Shown: positions 52,538 to 62,415, counted from the first letter of the stretch. The stretch is DNA of 64,000 nt from Intestinimonas sp. (GCA_022653075.1 JALCSB010000012.1:21150-85149); one strand, 5' to 3'. Numbers and translations are program-made. The notes: a model not told the origin generated them from the letters alone.

Positions 52538-53134
52538 TCAGCTCCTGCTGTTAAACGCGTTCATGGCGTGGTCCATGCCGTCACGAAGGACGGCTTCCAC
52601 CGCGTCCGCGGCGCGTGGAATGGCTGCGTCAATGGCCGCCTTGTCCGCACTCTGGAATTTGCCCAGGACCCAGTCGGCCATATCGTAGTCCGGATGGGGC
52701 TTGGCTCCAACGCCGATCCGTACCCGGGGAAACTGGTCGGTCCCCAATTGGCTGATCAGATTTTTGAGACCGTTGTGTCCTCCGGCGCTGCCAGAACGAC
52801 GCAGTCGCAGCCGGCCCACGGGAAGCGCCACGTCATCGGACACCACCAGAATTCGCTGGGGCGGGACCTTGTAAAAAGCCGCGGCTTCCCGGGCCGCCTC
52901 GCCAGACAGATTCATATACGTTATGGGTTTCATAAGCAGCACCCTCTGCCCGCCCAATTCGGCGGTATTGGTAAGGGCGCGGAATTTAAGCCGCTGAATG
53001 GGGATGCCCTTCCGTTCCGCCAGCTCGTCTGCCACCCGAAACCCCACATTGTGGCGGGTATTTTCGTACTGGTCGCCGGGATTGCCAAGGCAGACGACCA
53101 GCCAGTCTACCCCGCCGCTTCTTCCAAACAGCAT
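52538..53134 (-). CDS. pth: peptidyl-tRNA hydrolase
   Basis: This 198-residue enzyme recycles peptidyl-tRNAs released from ribosomes. Signature motifs are VCLGNPGDQYENTRHNVGF, with the catalytic His, LLMKPITYMNLSG, and SAGGHNGLKNLISQLGT; the catalytic Asp is in VVSDDVALP. Start after GAGGTG. In the glmU-prs-pth order known from Bacillus. Confidence 0.96.
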   Translation of the reverse strand: MLFGRSGGVDWLVVCLGNPGDQYENTRHNVGFRVADELAERKGIPIQRLKFRALTNTAELGGQRVLLMKPITYMNLSGEAAREAAAFYKVPPQRILVVSDDVALPVGRLRLRRSGSAGGHNGLKNLISQLGTDQFPRVRIGVGAKPHPDYDMADWVLGKFQSADKAAIDAAIPRAADAVEAVLRDGMDHAMNAFNSRS

Positions 53135-53211
53135 CGGTTACACCTCAAATAAGCCAAGGACCGGACCGGGGCGTGGCCCCGTCCCGGTCCAATGTGCAGA
53201 ACAGTCAGAAA

Positions 53212-54171
53212 TCAAATAAACAGCTTGGAGACCGAGATCTCCTCATAGATGCGCTCGATAGCCTCGGCAAACATGTGGGATACCGATACATACTTGATCT
53301 TATCACACTTTACCTCCGGGCGCGGGGGAACCGTGTCGAGAAACACCATCTCTTTGATAACGCTCTTCTGAATCCGCTCGATGGCAGGGCCGGAGAGGAC
53401 ACCGTGGGAAGCGCAGGAGAAGACCTCCGTGGCACCGCCCAGATCCACCAGCGCCTGCGCGGCACCGCAGATAGAGCCGGCAGTGTCCACCATGTCGTCG
53501 AACAGAATAACCTTTTTTCCCCGGACGTCACCGATGATATTCATGACCTCGGAAGAATTGGCCTTCTGCCGGCGCTTATCCACAATGGCAAGGCCCATGC
53601 CCAGTTTCTGAGCAAACGTACGGGCGCGGGCTACCGAGCCTACATCGGGGGAAACCACCACCACATTGTCTTCCTGGCCGCTGAACTGTTCACGGAAAAA
53701 CTTCACAAAAATGGGATTACCAACCAAATTGTCCACGGGAATGTCAAAGAAGCCCTGAATCTGAGAGGCGTGCAGATCCATCGTCAGCACGCGGTCGGCG
53801 CCGGCGCGGGTGATAAGATTGGCCACCAATTTGGCGGAAATGGGGTCGCGGGGTTTGGTTTTTCGATCCTGCCGGGCATAACCAAAGTAGGGGATCACGG
53901 CGGTAATGCGGCCGGCGGAAGCGCGACGAAGCGCGTCAATCATAATAAGCATTTCCATCAAATTGTCATTGACAGGGGAACAGGTGGACTGAACCACAAA
54001 TACGTCGGAACCGCGGACAGTTTCGTAAATGGAGACAAAGTTCTCTCCATCGGAGAAACAGCCGACCTCGGCGTCACCGAGTTGGGTTCCCAAGTCCTTG
54101 CAGATACTCTCTGCTAGAGGTCGGTTTGAATTGCCGGTAAAAATTTTGATATCTTTCCCATGTGAGATCAT
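53212..54171 (-). CDS. prs: ribose-phosphate pyrophosphokinase
   Basis: This 319-residue enzyme makes PRPP from ribose 5-phosphate and ATP. Visible are GCFSDGENFVSIYETVRGSD, the metal site LTMDLHASQIQGFFDIPVD, the flexible-loop region VVVSPDVGSVARARTFA, and the PRPP loop ILFDDMVDTAGSI. Start after GAGGGA. Second gene of the glmU-prs-pth series. Confidence 0.97.
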   Translation of the reverse strand: MISHGKDIKIFTGNSNRPLAESICKDLGTQLGDAEVGCFSDGENFVSIYETVRGSDVFVVQSTCSPVNDNLMEMLIMIDALRRASAGRITAVIPYFGYARQDRKTKPRDPISAKLVANLITRAGADRVLTMDLHASQIQGFFDIPVDNLVGNPIFVKFFREQFSGQEDNVVVVSPDVGSVARARTFAQKLGMGLAIVDKRRQKANSSEVMNIIGDVRGKKVILFDDMVDTAGSICGAAQALVDLGGATEVFSCASHGVLSGPAIERIQKSVIKEMVFLDTVPPRPEVKCDKIKYVSVSHMFAEAIERIYEEISVSKLFI

Positions 54172-54248
54172 GAAGCATCCCTCTCAATTTCGTTTTTACT
54201 GTTCTGCGGTCTTTATCCATACGGCGGAACGCATCCCCGCCGGACAGT

Positions 54249-55406
54249 TCAGCGTCTGCCGCGTTTGCGGCGCTTGGCAACCCACTGGACCTTGACCGTT
54301 TGGGCACTGCGGGCAATGGCCAGGCTGTCGCCGGGTACGTCGTCGGTAATTGTGGAGCCGGCGGCGGTATAGGCTCCGTCACCTACCTTCACGGGAGCCA
54401 CCAGATTGGTGTTACATCCGATAAAGGCGTGATCACCAATGGTGGTGCGGTATTTGGCGGTGCCGTCATAGTTCACCGTAACTGTGCCGCAGCCAAAGTT
54501 CACATGGCTGCCCACATCGGAGTCTCCCACGTAGGTTAGGTGGGAGATCTTGGTGCCGTCGCCGATGGTGGAGTTTTTCAGCTCCACGAAGTCGCCCACC
54601 TTGACGGACTGACCTATATGGCAATTGGGGCGGATGTAGGCAAAAGGCCCAACGGTGGTGTCGCTCTCCACCGTGCTCTCGTTAAGCTGGGAGGCGTTCA
54701 CCGTTACCCGGTCGCCCACCCGGCAGTTACGAATTTTGCTGTTGGGGCCGATCTCGCAGCCAGCGCCGATCTGCGTACGGCCGCAGAGAATGGTACCGGG
54801 CAGCAGAGAAGAACCCGCACCTACGGTGACGGCCGGACCGACATAGACCGTGTTGGGGTCCACCAGACGGATACCTGCCTCCAGCATTCGCCGCACGCCT
54901 AACTGACGGGCGGCCTGTTCCAATTCCATGCGCTCAGCGCAGCCCCTGCGGAGTGGGTAGGCCAGCGCAGCCTCTGCCTCCGTACCGTTCCGGGCGAGAA
55001 TCTGCTCAAAATCGCCGCCCTCCGTCAACGCGGCGGACAGTCCGGCTGCGTCGATGTGGTACAGGCCTGTGGGGCCGGAAAGATTCCAGCGGACTCCGGC
55101 GGGCGCGGGAAGTACCGGGCGGGTGACCACCGTGACCGGTCCGGCCTGGGCGGCCAAAAAGGCGGATAGAATATTCTGTGCATCGTCGGCTCCCGTGGTG
55201 ACAAAAATGGTGTCCTCCGGGAAACAGGCGGCTGCTGCGGCCCGGTCATCGTCGTGACAGACCACCAGGAAGCGGTCTACCCCGGATGTCTTTAGGCTTT
55301 CAGCCAGCCAGAAAGCGGCGGGGTCGAACAGAATATCCTCCAGCAGAAGCGAGCGGGTTTCCGCGCTCTCCCGCGGTAAAAAAACAATGGCACCCAAGGA
55401 ACGCAT
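54249..55406 (-). CDS. GlmU-like protein with degenerate N-terminal uridylyltransferase domain
   Basis: This 385-residue protein has an intact C-terminal left-handed beta-helix like the acetyltransferase half of GlmU: GTILCGRTQIGAGCEIGPNS, NASQLNESTVESDTTVGPFA, KNSTIGDGTKISHLTYVGDS, and NFGCGTVTVNYDG with the catalytic region. The N-terminal part has only about 150 residues rather than 230 and lacks the nucleotide-binding LAAGxGTRM and PKxxH motifs; it reads GAIVFLPRESAETRSLLLED instead. As written it may acetylate glucosamine-1-phosphate but should not make UDP-GlcNAc. It occupies the usual glmU position before prs. Confidence 0.85.
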   Translation of the reverse strand: MRSLGAIVFLPRESAETRSLLLEDILFDPAAFWLAESLKTSGVDRFLVVCHDDDRAAAAACFPEDTIFVTTGADDAQNILSAFLAAQAGPVTVVTRPVLPAPAGVRWNLSGPTGLYHIDAAGLSAALTEGGDFEQILARNGTEAEAALAYPLRRGCAERMELEQAARQLGVRRMLEAGIRLVDPNTVYVGPAVTVGAGSSLLPGTILCGRTQIGAGCEIGPNSKIRNCRVGDRVTVNASQLNESTVESDTTVGPFAYIRPNCHIGQSVKVGDFVELKNSTIGDGTKISHLTYVGDSDVGSHVNFGCGTVTVNYDGTAKYRTTIGDHAFIGCNTNLVAPVKVGDGAYTAAGSTITDDVPGDSLAIARSAQTVKVQWVAKRRKRGRR

Positions 55407-55479
55407 ATTGAAAGCTCCCTTCAGAGGAAATAGAATTGACAGGGAAACATACTGGACCGTGCAAGGTCATACTGCAATC

Positions 55480-55485
55480 ATTATA
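55480..55485 (-). promoter_or_regulatory. -10 element of the glmU-prs-pth series
   Basis: A perfect TATAAT on the minus strand, 75 bases before the glmU-like start; no good -35 box was found at the usual distance. Confidence 0.4.
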
Positions 55486-55582
55486 GCAAGAACAGGCAAG
55501 ATTTGCACGAAAATTTGCAAAAATATTTAAGAAATGGGGGAAACGTACAAAAATCTCGTTTTTTTTAAGATGTAGTTGGCTA

Positions 55583-56071
55583 TCACGCCGGAGCAGGTAA
55601 GTGCGGCTTACGCTTCAGATAACGGTACAGACCAAAAACCTCCATGGCAGCACACAGTTTGTCGGAAAGGCCTACGATCACGGCCTCGCGGCTGTGGGGC
55701 ATCCGTCGGGCCAGCGGCCACATATGGGAAATAATAATATTTTCCTCCATGGGCGTCAGGTCGGCACATAGGGCCCGGGCATTGCGCAGGGCGGCCTTTG
55801 GATGGGCAAAGCACTGATTACCCTCATACTGGCTCCGGTCGTGGGAATTATAAAGGTAAAGATCGTGAAGCAGGCCGCCTCGTGCGGCCGCCATGTAGTT
55901 CAGGCTGCACCGGCGGGCCAGCCGAAAAGCCACGTATGAAACAAATACCGAATGGTCGTAGCAGTTAACGCCGGGATGATGGGGAATCTGACGCATGGAC
56001 TGTACCTGAGGGCTGTCCAGGAGGTCCTGGACACAGGCGACATAACAGCGAAGATTAATGCTGTAACGCAT
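55583..56071 (-). CDS. HD-domain protein
   Basis: This 162-residue protein carries the HD phosphohydrolase metal residues: His in NCYDHSVFVSYVAF, the HD pair in GGLLHDLYLYN, and a later conserved Asp in GLSDKLCAAME. It resembles small HD proteins of Clostridia whose substrates are unknown. The start is uncertain because no ribosome-binding site lies close to the ATG at 56071. Transcribed away from the GntR/ABC operon. Confidence 0.8.
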   Translation of the reverse strand: MRYSINLRCYVACVQDLLDSPQVQSMRQIPHHPGVNCYDHSVFVSYVAFRLARRCSLNYMAAARGGLLHDLYLYNSHDRSQYEGNQCFAHPKAALRNARALCADLTPMEENIIISHMWPLARRMPHSREAVIVGLSDKLCAAMEVFGLYRYLKRKPHLPAPA

Positions 56072-56322
56072 AATATAGGATTCACGATTCCTTTCCAGTC
56101 AGAATACCGAAAACATGACATCTTTATTATAAACGCAAACTGGCCGTATGGTATAAAAAAACAGGGAGAAATTCCTGAAAATTTTCTTACGTTTGTCCGA
56201 TTTAAAATAAAGAATGCTGAAATGTAAGGTTTTCTTAAAGATTTACTCCGAGTGGATGCCGTATATTAAGTGTACTAAGGCACATGGTACAGTCTTGGAC
56301 AGTAACAGAAAGGAGGGCGGTT

Positions 56323-56700
56323 ATGTTCAGCCTGAATTATCGGGATGCCCGGCCTATTTATGAACAGGTAAAAGAGGGTCTGCGCCGCCTTATGGTGACG
56401 GGGGCCATCCAGATGGGGGAAAAGCTCCCTTCGGTGCGGGCGCTGGCGGGTACGCTGGCCATCAACCCCAACACAATCCAGCGGGCCTACGAGGCGCTGG
56501 AGCAGGAAGGGTATCTTTATACCATAGTTGGAAAGGGCTCATTTGCCGCCGGAAAAGGCGACGGAAGCCTGGCCCGGCGGGAGACGTTGCTGGGGCAGTT
56601 CGACGCGGCGGCGACGGAGCTGCTGTTCCTCGGTATGACGACGGAGGAGCTGGCACACCGCATTCAGAAAGCAAACGGAAGGGAGGGGCAGGCCCGATGA
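56323..56700 (+). CDS. GntR family regulator (YtrA subfamily)
   Basis: This 125-residue repressor has the N-terminal GntR winged helix (PIYEQVKEGLRRLMVTGAIQ, LPSVRALAGTLAINPNTIQR, GYLYTIVGKGSF) and only a short helical tail, as in the YtrA group, which regulate adjacent ABC transporter genes. The ATG at 56323 follows AGGAGGGC. Its stop overlaps the start of the ATPase gene (ATGA). It probably represses its own operon and responds to a cell-envelope or antibiotic signal, by analogy with YtrA. Confidence 0.92.
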   Translation: MFSLNYRDARPIYEQVKEGLRRLMVTGAIQMGEKLPSVRALAGTLAINPNTIQRAYEALEQEGYLYTIVGKGSFAAGKGDGSLARRETLLGQFDAAATELLFLGMTTEELAHRIQKANGREGQAR

Positions 56701-57599
56701 TCGAAGTAAAAGACGTGGTCAAGACCTTTGATGGATTTCGGGCGCTGGACGGGCTGACCATGACGGTACCGAATGGGTCGATTTACGGCCTGGTGGGCCC
56801 CAATGGGGCGGGAAAATCCACCATCCTGCGCCACATCACCGGTGTATATCGGCAGGACTCCGGACAGGTGCTGGTGGCGGGGGAGCCTGTCTATGAAAAC
56901 CCGGCCGTGAAGGCACACATTGCAACCATCCCCGACGAACTGTACTATTTCCTGTCCGCCTCCACCCGGGACATGATGAAATTCTACCGGGGTTTTTATC
57001 CGCGGTTTGACGAAAAGAGATATGAGGCGCTGAAGGATGCATTCCAGACAGTAGACGAGAAACAGCCCATCCGCCGTCTGTCCAAGGGGATGCAGAAGCA
57101 GGCTGTTTTCTGGCTGGCACTGTGCACCCGGCCCGATCTGCTGGTACTGGATGAGCCGGTGGATGGTCTGGACCCCGTGATGCGCCGCCAGGTGTGGTCC
57201 CTGCTGATGGGCGATGTGGCGGATTGCGGCACGACCGTGCTGGTCTCCTCCCACAACCTGCGGGAACTGGAGGACGTGTGCGACCATGTGGGCGTTCTTA
57301 ACCGGGGCAAGGTGCTGATCGAGCGGTCTCTGTCCGATCTGCAGGAAAATTTGGTGAAGATGCAGGTGGTATTTCAGGAGAAAGAGCTGCCGGAACTGCC
57401 GGACGATATGGAGGTACTCCATGTGTCACAGGTGGGCCGTATCCATACGCTTATTGTCCGGGGCAGCGCCACCGAGGTGACCAACCGTCTGGCGGTCTAT
57501 TCCCCTATTCTGATGGACGCGCTGCCTCTCACGCTGGAGGAGATCTTTATTTATGAACTGGGAGGTGAGGACTATGCGGTCCGGGATATCGTGCTTTAA
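56697..57599 (+). CDS. ABC transporter ATP-binding protein (YtrB-like)
   Basis: This 300-residue ATPase is of the drug/lipid-export type. It shows Walker A GPNGAGKST, signature RLSKGMQKQ, Walker B LLVLDEPVDGLD and the switch His in VLVSSHNLREL. The C-terminal 80 residues form the extra domain seen in exporters of this type. It lies between the regulator and the permease, overlapping both. Confidence 0.93.
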   Translation: MIEVKDVVKTFDGFRALDGLTMTVPNGSIYGLVGPNGAGKSTILRHITGVYRQDSGQVLVAGEPVYENPAVKAHIATIPDELYYFLSASTRDMMKFYRGFYPRFDEKRYEALKDAFQTVDEKQPIRRLSKGMQKQAVFWLALCTRPDLLVLDEPVDGLDPVMRRQVWSLLMGDVADCGTTVLVSSHNLRELEDVCDHVGVLNRGKVLIERSLSDLQENLVKMQVVFQEKELPELPDDMEVLHVSQVGRIHTLIVRGSATEVTNRLAVYSPILMDALPLTLEEIFIYELGGEDYAVRDIVL

Positions 57600-59514
57600 T
57601 AAAACGCTCTACTGGAAAAACATGGCGCGGTACTGGCCAATCTGGAGCCTCTATGGTGTAATCTGGCTGTTCCTGCTGCCGCTCAATCTGCTGCTGGACC
57701 AGTCCGATTCTTATATGGAAGCGAGTTCCATTCCAGAGTACTTCGCCCGCGTCACGGTGCCGAGGCTGACTGCCGAGGCCAGTATTGGCATTATGACGGT
57801 GTTCGGTCTGCTGGCCGCCATGGCAGTGTTTTCCTATTTGTACCAGAGCAGGAGCGCGGCTTTTTATCACGCACTGCCCATCCGGCGGAGCGGACTGTTC
57901 CTCACCAATTACCTCTCCGGACTCTCTTTTCTGGTCCCCCCGGCGTTGGTGGTATTTCTGCTGACGCTGGGGGCGGAGGCCGCGTGCGGCTATGTGGACC
58001 TGTTCCATCTGGCGTTATGGCTGGCCGTGCAGATTCTGCTGGCACTGTTTTTCTATTCCTTTGCCGTATTCTGCGCCATGTTTACAGGAAATCTGCTGGC
58101 GCTGCCCGCATTTTACACCATTCTCAGCGCTTTGCCCCTGACCATGGAGATGCTGATTGAATATCTGCTTCAGCAGCTGCTCTATGGCTTTGATGGGTTG
58201 CCGGATGTCCGCGCTGCCGCCGTCTGGCTGACGCCTGTGGCTAAACTGCTGGACAGCGTGCGCTGCGACCACACATACAGTCCGGATCAGCTCACGGTAA
58301 CGGGTTCCACATTTTACGGGCTGCAGTATATCATGCTCTACGCGCTCGTGGGGCTGATTCTGACCGGTGTGGCGCTGGCCGTCTATCGCCGCCGCCAGCT
58401 GGAGAGTGCCGGCGATGTGGTATCGGTATGCTGGGTGCGTCCGGTATTCAAATATGGTATGGGGGTCTGTACTGCGCTCACACTGGGTACGTTCCTCTAT
58501 GATACCTTTTTCTCACGGCTGGACGAGGGTACCGCTATGCTGACCATATGCATCATCCTCTGCGGCGGCGTGGGGTACTTTATCGCCGCGATGCTGTTGG
58601 AAAAGAGCTTCCGGGTGTTTAAAAACACATGGAAGGGATTTGTGATTCTGGCTGTTGTCTTAGCGGTCCTGGTAATGGGTACCGCGCAGGATTTGACCGG
58701 ATTCGAACAGCGGATACCCGAACCGGAACAGGTGGCCTCCGTGGAAGTAAATGGTCTGTATTCTCGGCCTTATGACAGTGCCCAGAATATGTCGACCAGC
58801 AGCGATGACCCGGAGGTCATCAAGTTCGTTACCAGCCTGCACCGCGCGGTCCTGGACGCGAGGCCGCTAAACAGTTCCGACCAGAGGAACGGGAACCATA
58901 ACGTGGGAGAAGACGCCATTATGGAAAACATTCAGGTGTCCTATCATTTGAAAAACGGCGGAACCATCCGGCGCAGTTATGATGTAGTGCTCTACAGGGA
59001 GGACCTGGATGACCCGGACTCCGCCGCTTCGCTCCTGACTGTGCTGATCAATCGCCCTGAGCTGCTGGAGGAGACCTATTTCCCCCAGTGGATCGGTAAA
59101 GAGCAGCTGATGGAGGCAACGATGACTCTGCATGACAGCCAGGGCGAGACGGAGTACAGCTTCAGCACGCAGGACCGAAATGCTCTGCTGGAGGCGGTGC
59201 GCTCTGATCTGGCCGCGGGACGTATCGGGCGGCGCTACCTGTTCGATGATGACCAGCGGGAGGAGAACTGCTATTATAACGACCTGCGGCTCCGCTATAT
59301 GATATCGGAGGATGACGCCAATCGTCATGGCAATAACACTTATTATATGGTACCCCAGAACGATTCTGACAATTATGAAAAGGCTAACGGCTATATCAGC
59401 CAAATAACGATCACGGTGCAGACCACCGCCACCGATACGCTGGCGGTACTGGACCGCCTGGGGCTTGCCAGCCAGATGATCACACAGGCGGAACTGGACC
59501 AGGAGAGTGAATAA
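57574..59514 (+). CDS. ABC transporter permease with large C-terminal domain
   Basis: This 646-residue membrane protein starts at 57574 after GGGAGGTGAGG, overlapping the end of the ATPase gene. About ten hydrophobic segments lie in residues 15-380. The remaining 265 residues after VLAVLVMGTAQDLTG are soluble, mostly polar and probably extracellular, with no named domain. It forms an exporter with the preceding ATPase. The substrate is unknown; YtrA-type systems are linked to envelope stress. Confidence 0.85.
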   Translation: MRSGISCFNKTLYWKNMARYWPIWSLYGVIWLFLLPLNLLLDQSDSYMEASSIPEYFARVTVPRLTAEASIGIMTVFGLLAAMAVFSYLYQSRSAAFYHALPIRRSGLFLTNYLSGLSFLVPPALVVFLLTLGAEAACGYVDLFHLALWLAVQILLALFFYSFAVFCAMFTGNLLALPAFYTILSALPLTMEMLIEYLLQQLLYGFDGLPDVRAAAVWLTPVAKLLDSVRCDHTYSPDQLTVTGSTFYGLQYIMLYALVGLILTGVALAVYRRRQLESAGDVVSVCWVRPVFKYGMGVCTALTLGTFLYDTFFSRLDEGTAMLTICIILCGGVGYFIAAMLLEKSFRVFKNTWKGFVILAVVLAVLVMGTAQDLTGFEQRIPEPEQVASVEVNGLYSRPYDSAQNMSTSSDDPEVIKFVTSLHRAVLDARPLNSSDQRNGNHNVGEDAIMENIQVSYHLKNGGTIRRSYDVVLYREDLDDPDSAASLLTVLINRPELLEETYFPQWIGKEQLMEATMTLHDSQGETEYSFSTQDRNALLEAVRSDLAAGRIGRRYLFDDDQREENCYYNDLRLRYMISEDDANRHGNNTYYMVPQNDSDNYEKANGYISQITITVQTTATDTLAVLDRLGLASQMITQAELDQESE

Positions 59515-59565
59515 GCCATCCCGAATTCATCAAAAAAATCTTCCTGATAGGTAAAAGATAAGACG

Positions 59566-59601
59566 GACGCCGTCCGGTCCAAGATTGGGCCGGACGGCGT
59601 C
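59566..59601 (-). terminator. terminator between ABC permease and P-type ATPase genes
   Basis: A 15-bp stem with one G-T pair (59566-59580 with 59587-59601), followed on the minus strand by CGTCTTATCTTTT. It begins four bases after the P-type ATPase stop. Confidence 0.75.
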
Positions 59602-59604
59602 ATA

Positions 59605-62232
59605 TTAATTATTGTGGGGAACCGGACTGCTCAGCTTTTTGACCAACTCACAGATCACCACAGGGGATACCGCCAGCGCCAGCACGGCCAGCCATTCCAC
59701 CAAATCCAGCGTCGTGGTGGAAAACACTGCCTGCAGGGGGGGCAGGCACAGCACGGCCAGCTGCATGAAAAGGCCGATAAGGAAAGCCCGGTTCATGGCC
59801 GGATTAGACAGCACGCCGATATAAAACAGAGAGTGGTACTCACTGCGCACATCGAATGCGTGGAACAACTGGCACAAGGTCAAAGTGGCAAAAGCCATGG
59901 TATTGGCGGTGGCATCCGCCGTCAGGGGGTTGGATAAAATGTATTCGCCCAGCCAATAAGCCAGCAGGGTCAGCGCGCCCACCATCATGCCCTGCCACGC
60001 CAGCCGGACGGCAAATCCGTGGGCAAACAGGCTCTCGTGGGTGTCGCGTGGCGCCTGATCCATAACGCCCTTCTCTACGGGCTCCACACCCAGAGCCAGG
60101 GCGGGCAGAGAGTCGGTCACCAGGTTCAGCCACAGAAGCTGCACCGGAATCAGCGGCATCTGGTGAAAATCCAACACAGTGGCGAAAAAGATGGTGAGAA
60201 TCTCGCCGATGTTGCAGGAGAGTAAGTAATGAATGGCCTTTTTGATGTTGGCATAGATACCGCGGCCCTGTTCCACGGCACTGACAATCGTGGTAAAATT
60301 GTCGTCGGTCAGGATCATATCCGCTGCACCCTTGGCTACATCGGTACCGGTGATACCCATGGCACAGCCGATATCGGCCGATTTAAGGGCGGGCGCGTCA
60401 TTGACTCCATCGCCCGTCATGGCCACAACGCGGCCTTTTTTTTGCCAGGCCTTGACGATGCGAGTTTTATGTTCCGGCGAAACACGGGCGTAGACGGAGA
60501 ACTTTTCCACATCCTCCTCCAGCAGCTCCTGTGGCATGAAGTCCAGGTCCTCGCCGGTGACCGCAAGGTCCCCGTTTCGGAAGATATTCAGCTCCCGTGC
60601 AATGGCCACGGCGGTCAGTTTGTGGTCGCCGGTAATCATGACAGGACGAATCCCGGCGGCATAACATGCGGCCACTGCCTGACCTACCTCCCGCCGGGGC
60701 GGGTCGATCATGCCCACAAGTCCCACAAAAGTCAGCCCGGTTTCCAGCGTTTCGGAGGTCAGAGAGGACGGAAGGTCAGGCACATCCCGGTAAGCCATGC
60801 CCAGTACCCGCAGGGCGCGGGAAGCCATGTCCTCATTGGCCGCTGAAATTTTCCGCTTTTGAGCCAAATCCAGCGGGAGGGCACCGGAGCTCAGCACCTG
60901 AACGCAGCGGGAGAGCAGCACATCCGGTGCACCCTTGGTCATGATACGGAATCCACCGCCCGGCATGGGATGTACGGTACTCATCAGCTTGCGCTCAGAG
61001 TCGAAGGGCAGCTCCGCGCGCCGGGGCATCTGGTGCTCCAGCGTGTTTTGGTCGATACCCAGTCGAAATGCCGCGTCCACCAGGGCGGTCTCTGTGGGAT
61101 CCCCTGTGGAGTCGGGCACGCCGCCGTTTATTTTCAGCTTTGCATCACTGCACAGCGTGCCTACCGTCAGCGCTTCCGCCTTATGCTGACCGTCCGCCGA
61201 CCAGACCTCCACTACCGTCATTTTGTTCTGAGTGAGGGTGCCTGTCTTGTCGGAACAGATGACGCCGGCACAGCCCAACGTCTCCACGGCCGGGAGCTTT
61301 TTCACGATGGCATGCCGTTTTACCATCCGTTGTACGCCAAGGGCCAGCACGATGGTGACGATGGCGGGAAGCCCTTCGGGAATTGCGGCCACGGCCAGGG
61401 ATACGGCCGTCATGAACATCTCCAGTAAGGGCCTTCCCTGTAAAAGCCCTACGCCGAACATGATGGCGCAGACACACAGGCAGATAAAGGACAGGACCTT
61501 GGATATCTCTGCCATTTTCCGCTGGAGCGGAGTCTCGGTATCCCCCTCTTTCATCAGCAGACCAGCGATACGGCCCACTTCAGTGTCCATGCCGGTGCCA
61601 GTGACCACGCAAACGGCCCGGCCGTTGGTGATAACCGTGGAGGAAATGACCATGTTTTTCCGGTCGCCCAGAGGGGTTTCCGGGGGCAAACCGTCCATGG
61701 CGCGCTTGCTCACCGGGACCGATTCACCCGTAATGGCGGATTCGTCCGCTTTCAAACTTGCGGCGGTGAGCAGGCGGGCATCGGCGGGGACCAAGTCCCC
61801 CGCTTCCAGGTGAATAATGTCCCCGGGAACCAGCAATGCGGTCTCCACCCGGCAAAGCGCTCCGCTGCGCACCACACGGGCCAGCGGAGCCGACATCTTC
61901 TGAAGCGCTTCCAGGGACTTTTCCGCACTGTCCTCTTGGGAAATGGAAATGACGGCATTTACCATGACGATAATCAGAATGATCATGGCGTCGAACCAGT
62001 CACCGTCGGAGAGAATGGACAGCGCCGCCGCTGCCAGTAAAACCAGGATCATGGGGTCTTTCATCTGTGCCAAAAAGCGGGAGAACAGGCCCGCCTTTTT
62101 TTGGCGCTCCAGTTCGTTGCGCCCGTAATGATCCAGCCGCCGGGTCGCCTCCGCCGCACTGAGTCCGGCCTCCGGGCCGGTTTCCAATTCCCGCAAAATC
62201 GATTCCGCGGATTTTGTGAACCATGCGCTCAT
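59605..62232 (-). CDS. P-type cation-transporting ATPase (Ca2+-ATPase type, P2A)
   Basis: This 875-residue pump has the full P-type sequence of elements: N-terminal cation-ATPase domain (ELETGPEAGLSAAEATRRLD), actuator TGESVPVSK, helix M4 with VAAIPEGLPAIVTIVLALG, the phosphorylation site CSDKTGTLTQNKM, the nucleotide domain KGAPDVLL, and the hinge AMTGDGVNDAPALKSADIG. The C-terminal PMCA-like helices are present. The PEGLP motif and NxxTD in M6 (WLNLVTDSLPAL) point to Ca2+ transport; Mn2+ is possible. It is monocistronic. Confidence 0.92.
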   Translation of the reverse strand: MSAWFTKSAESILRELETGPEAGLSAAEATRRLDHYGRNELERQKKAGLFSRFLAQMKDPMILVLLAAAALSILSDGDWFDAMIILIIVMVNAVISISQEDSAEKSLEALQKMSAPLARVVRSGALCRVETALLVPGDIIHLEAGDLVPADARLLTAASLKADESAITGESVPVSKRAMDGLPPETPLGDRKNMVISSTVITNGRAVCVVTGTGMDTEVGRIAGLLMKEGDTETPLQRKMAEISKVLSFICLCVCAIMFGVGLLQGRPLLEMFMTAVSLAVAAIPEGLPAIVTIVLALGVQRMVKRHAIVKKLPAVETLGCAGVICSDKTGTLTQNKMTVVEVWSADGQHKAEALTVGTLCSDAKLKINGGVPDSTGDPTETALVDAAFRLGIDQNTLEHQMPRRAELPFDSERKLMSTVHPMPGGGFRIMTKGAPDVLLSRCVQVLSSGALPLDLAQKRKISAANEDMASRALRVLGMAYRDVPDLPSSLTSETLETGLTFVGLVGMIDPPRREVGQAVAACYAAGIRPVMITGDHKLTAVAIARELNIFRNGDLAVTGEDLDFMPQELLEEDVEKFSVYARVSPEHKTRIVKAWQKKGRVVAMTGDGVNDAPALKSADIGCAMGITGTDVAKGAADMILTDDNFTTIVSAVEQGRGIYANIKKAIHYLLSCNIGEILTIFFATVLDFHQMPLIPVQLLWLNLVTDSLPALALGVEPVEKGVMDQAPRDTHESLFAHGFAVRLAWQGMMVGALTLLAYWLGEYILSNPLTADATANTMAFATLTLCQLFHAFDVRSEYHSLFYIGVLSNPAMNRAFLIGLFMQLAVLCLPPLQAVFSTTTLDLVEWLAVLALAVSPVVICELVKKLSSPVPHNN

Positions 62233-62366
62233 AATTTAACAGGTCTCCTTTGAACGAAAAAACGGGCCGGATATCCCCGTTGGAATTCCAGTATAAAGGA
62301 CAACCTTGACTATTTCAAGAAAATCTTGACAGAAGAGGAAATATAAACCTAATACAAATAAGAGAA

Positions 62367-62392
62367 GGGCGGACCGTAAAAACGGTCCGCCC
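62367..62392 (-). terminator. terminator of the foldase gene
   Basis: An 11-bp perfect stem (62367-62377 with 62382-62392) with an AAAA loop, followed on the minus strand by TTCTCTTATTTG. It lies downstream of the lipoprotein gene stop. Confidence 0.8.
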
Positions 62393-62415
62393 GAAAAAGC
62401 ACAGGCAGGCGGGTT

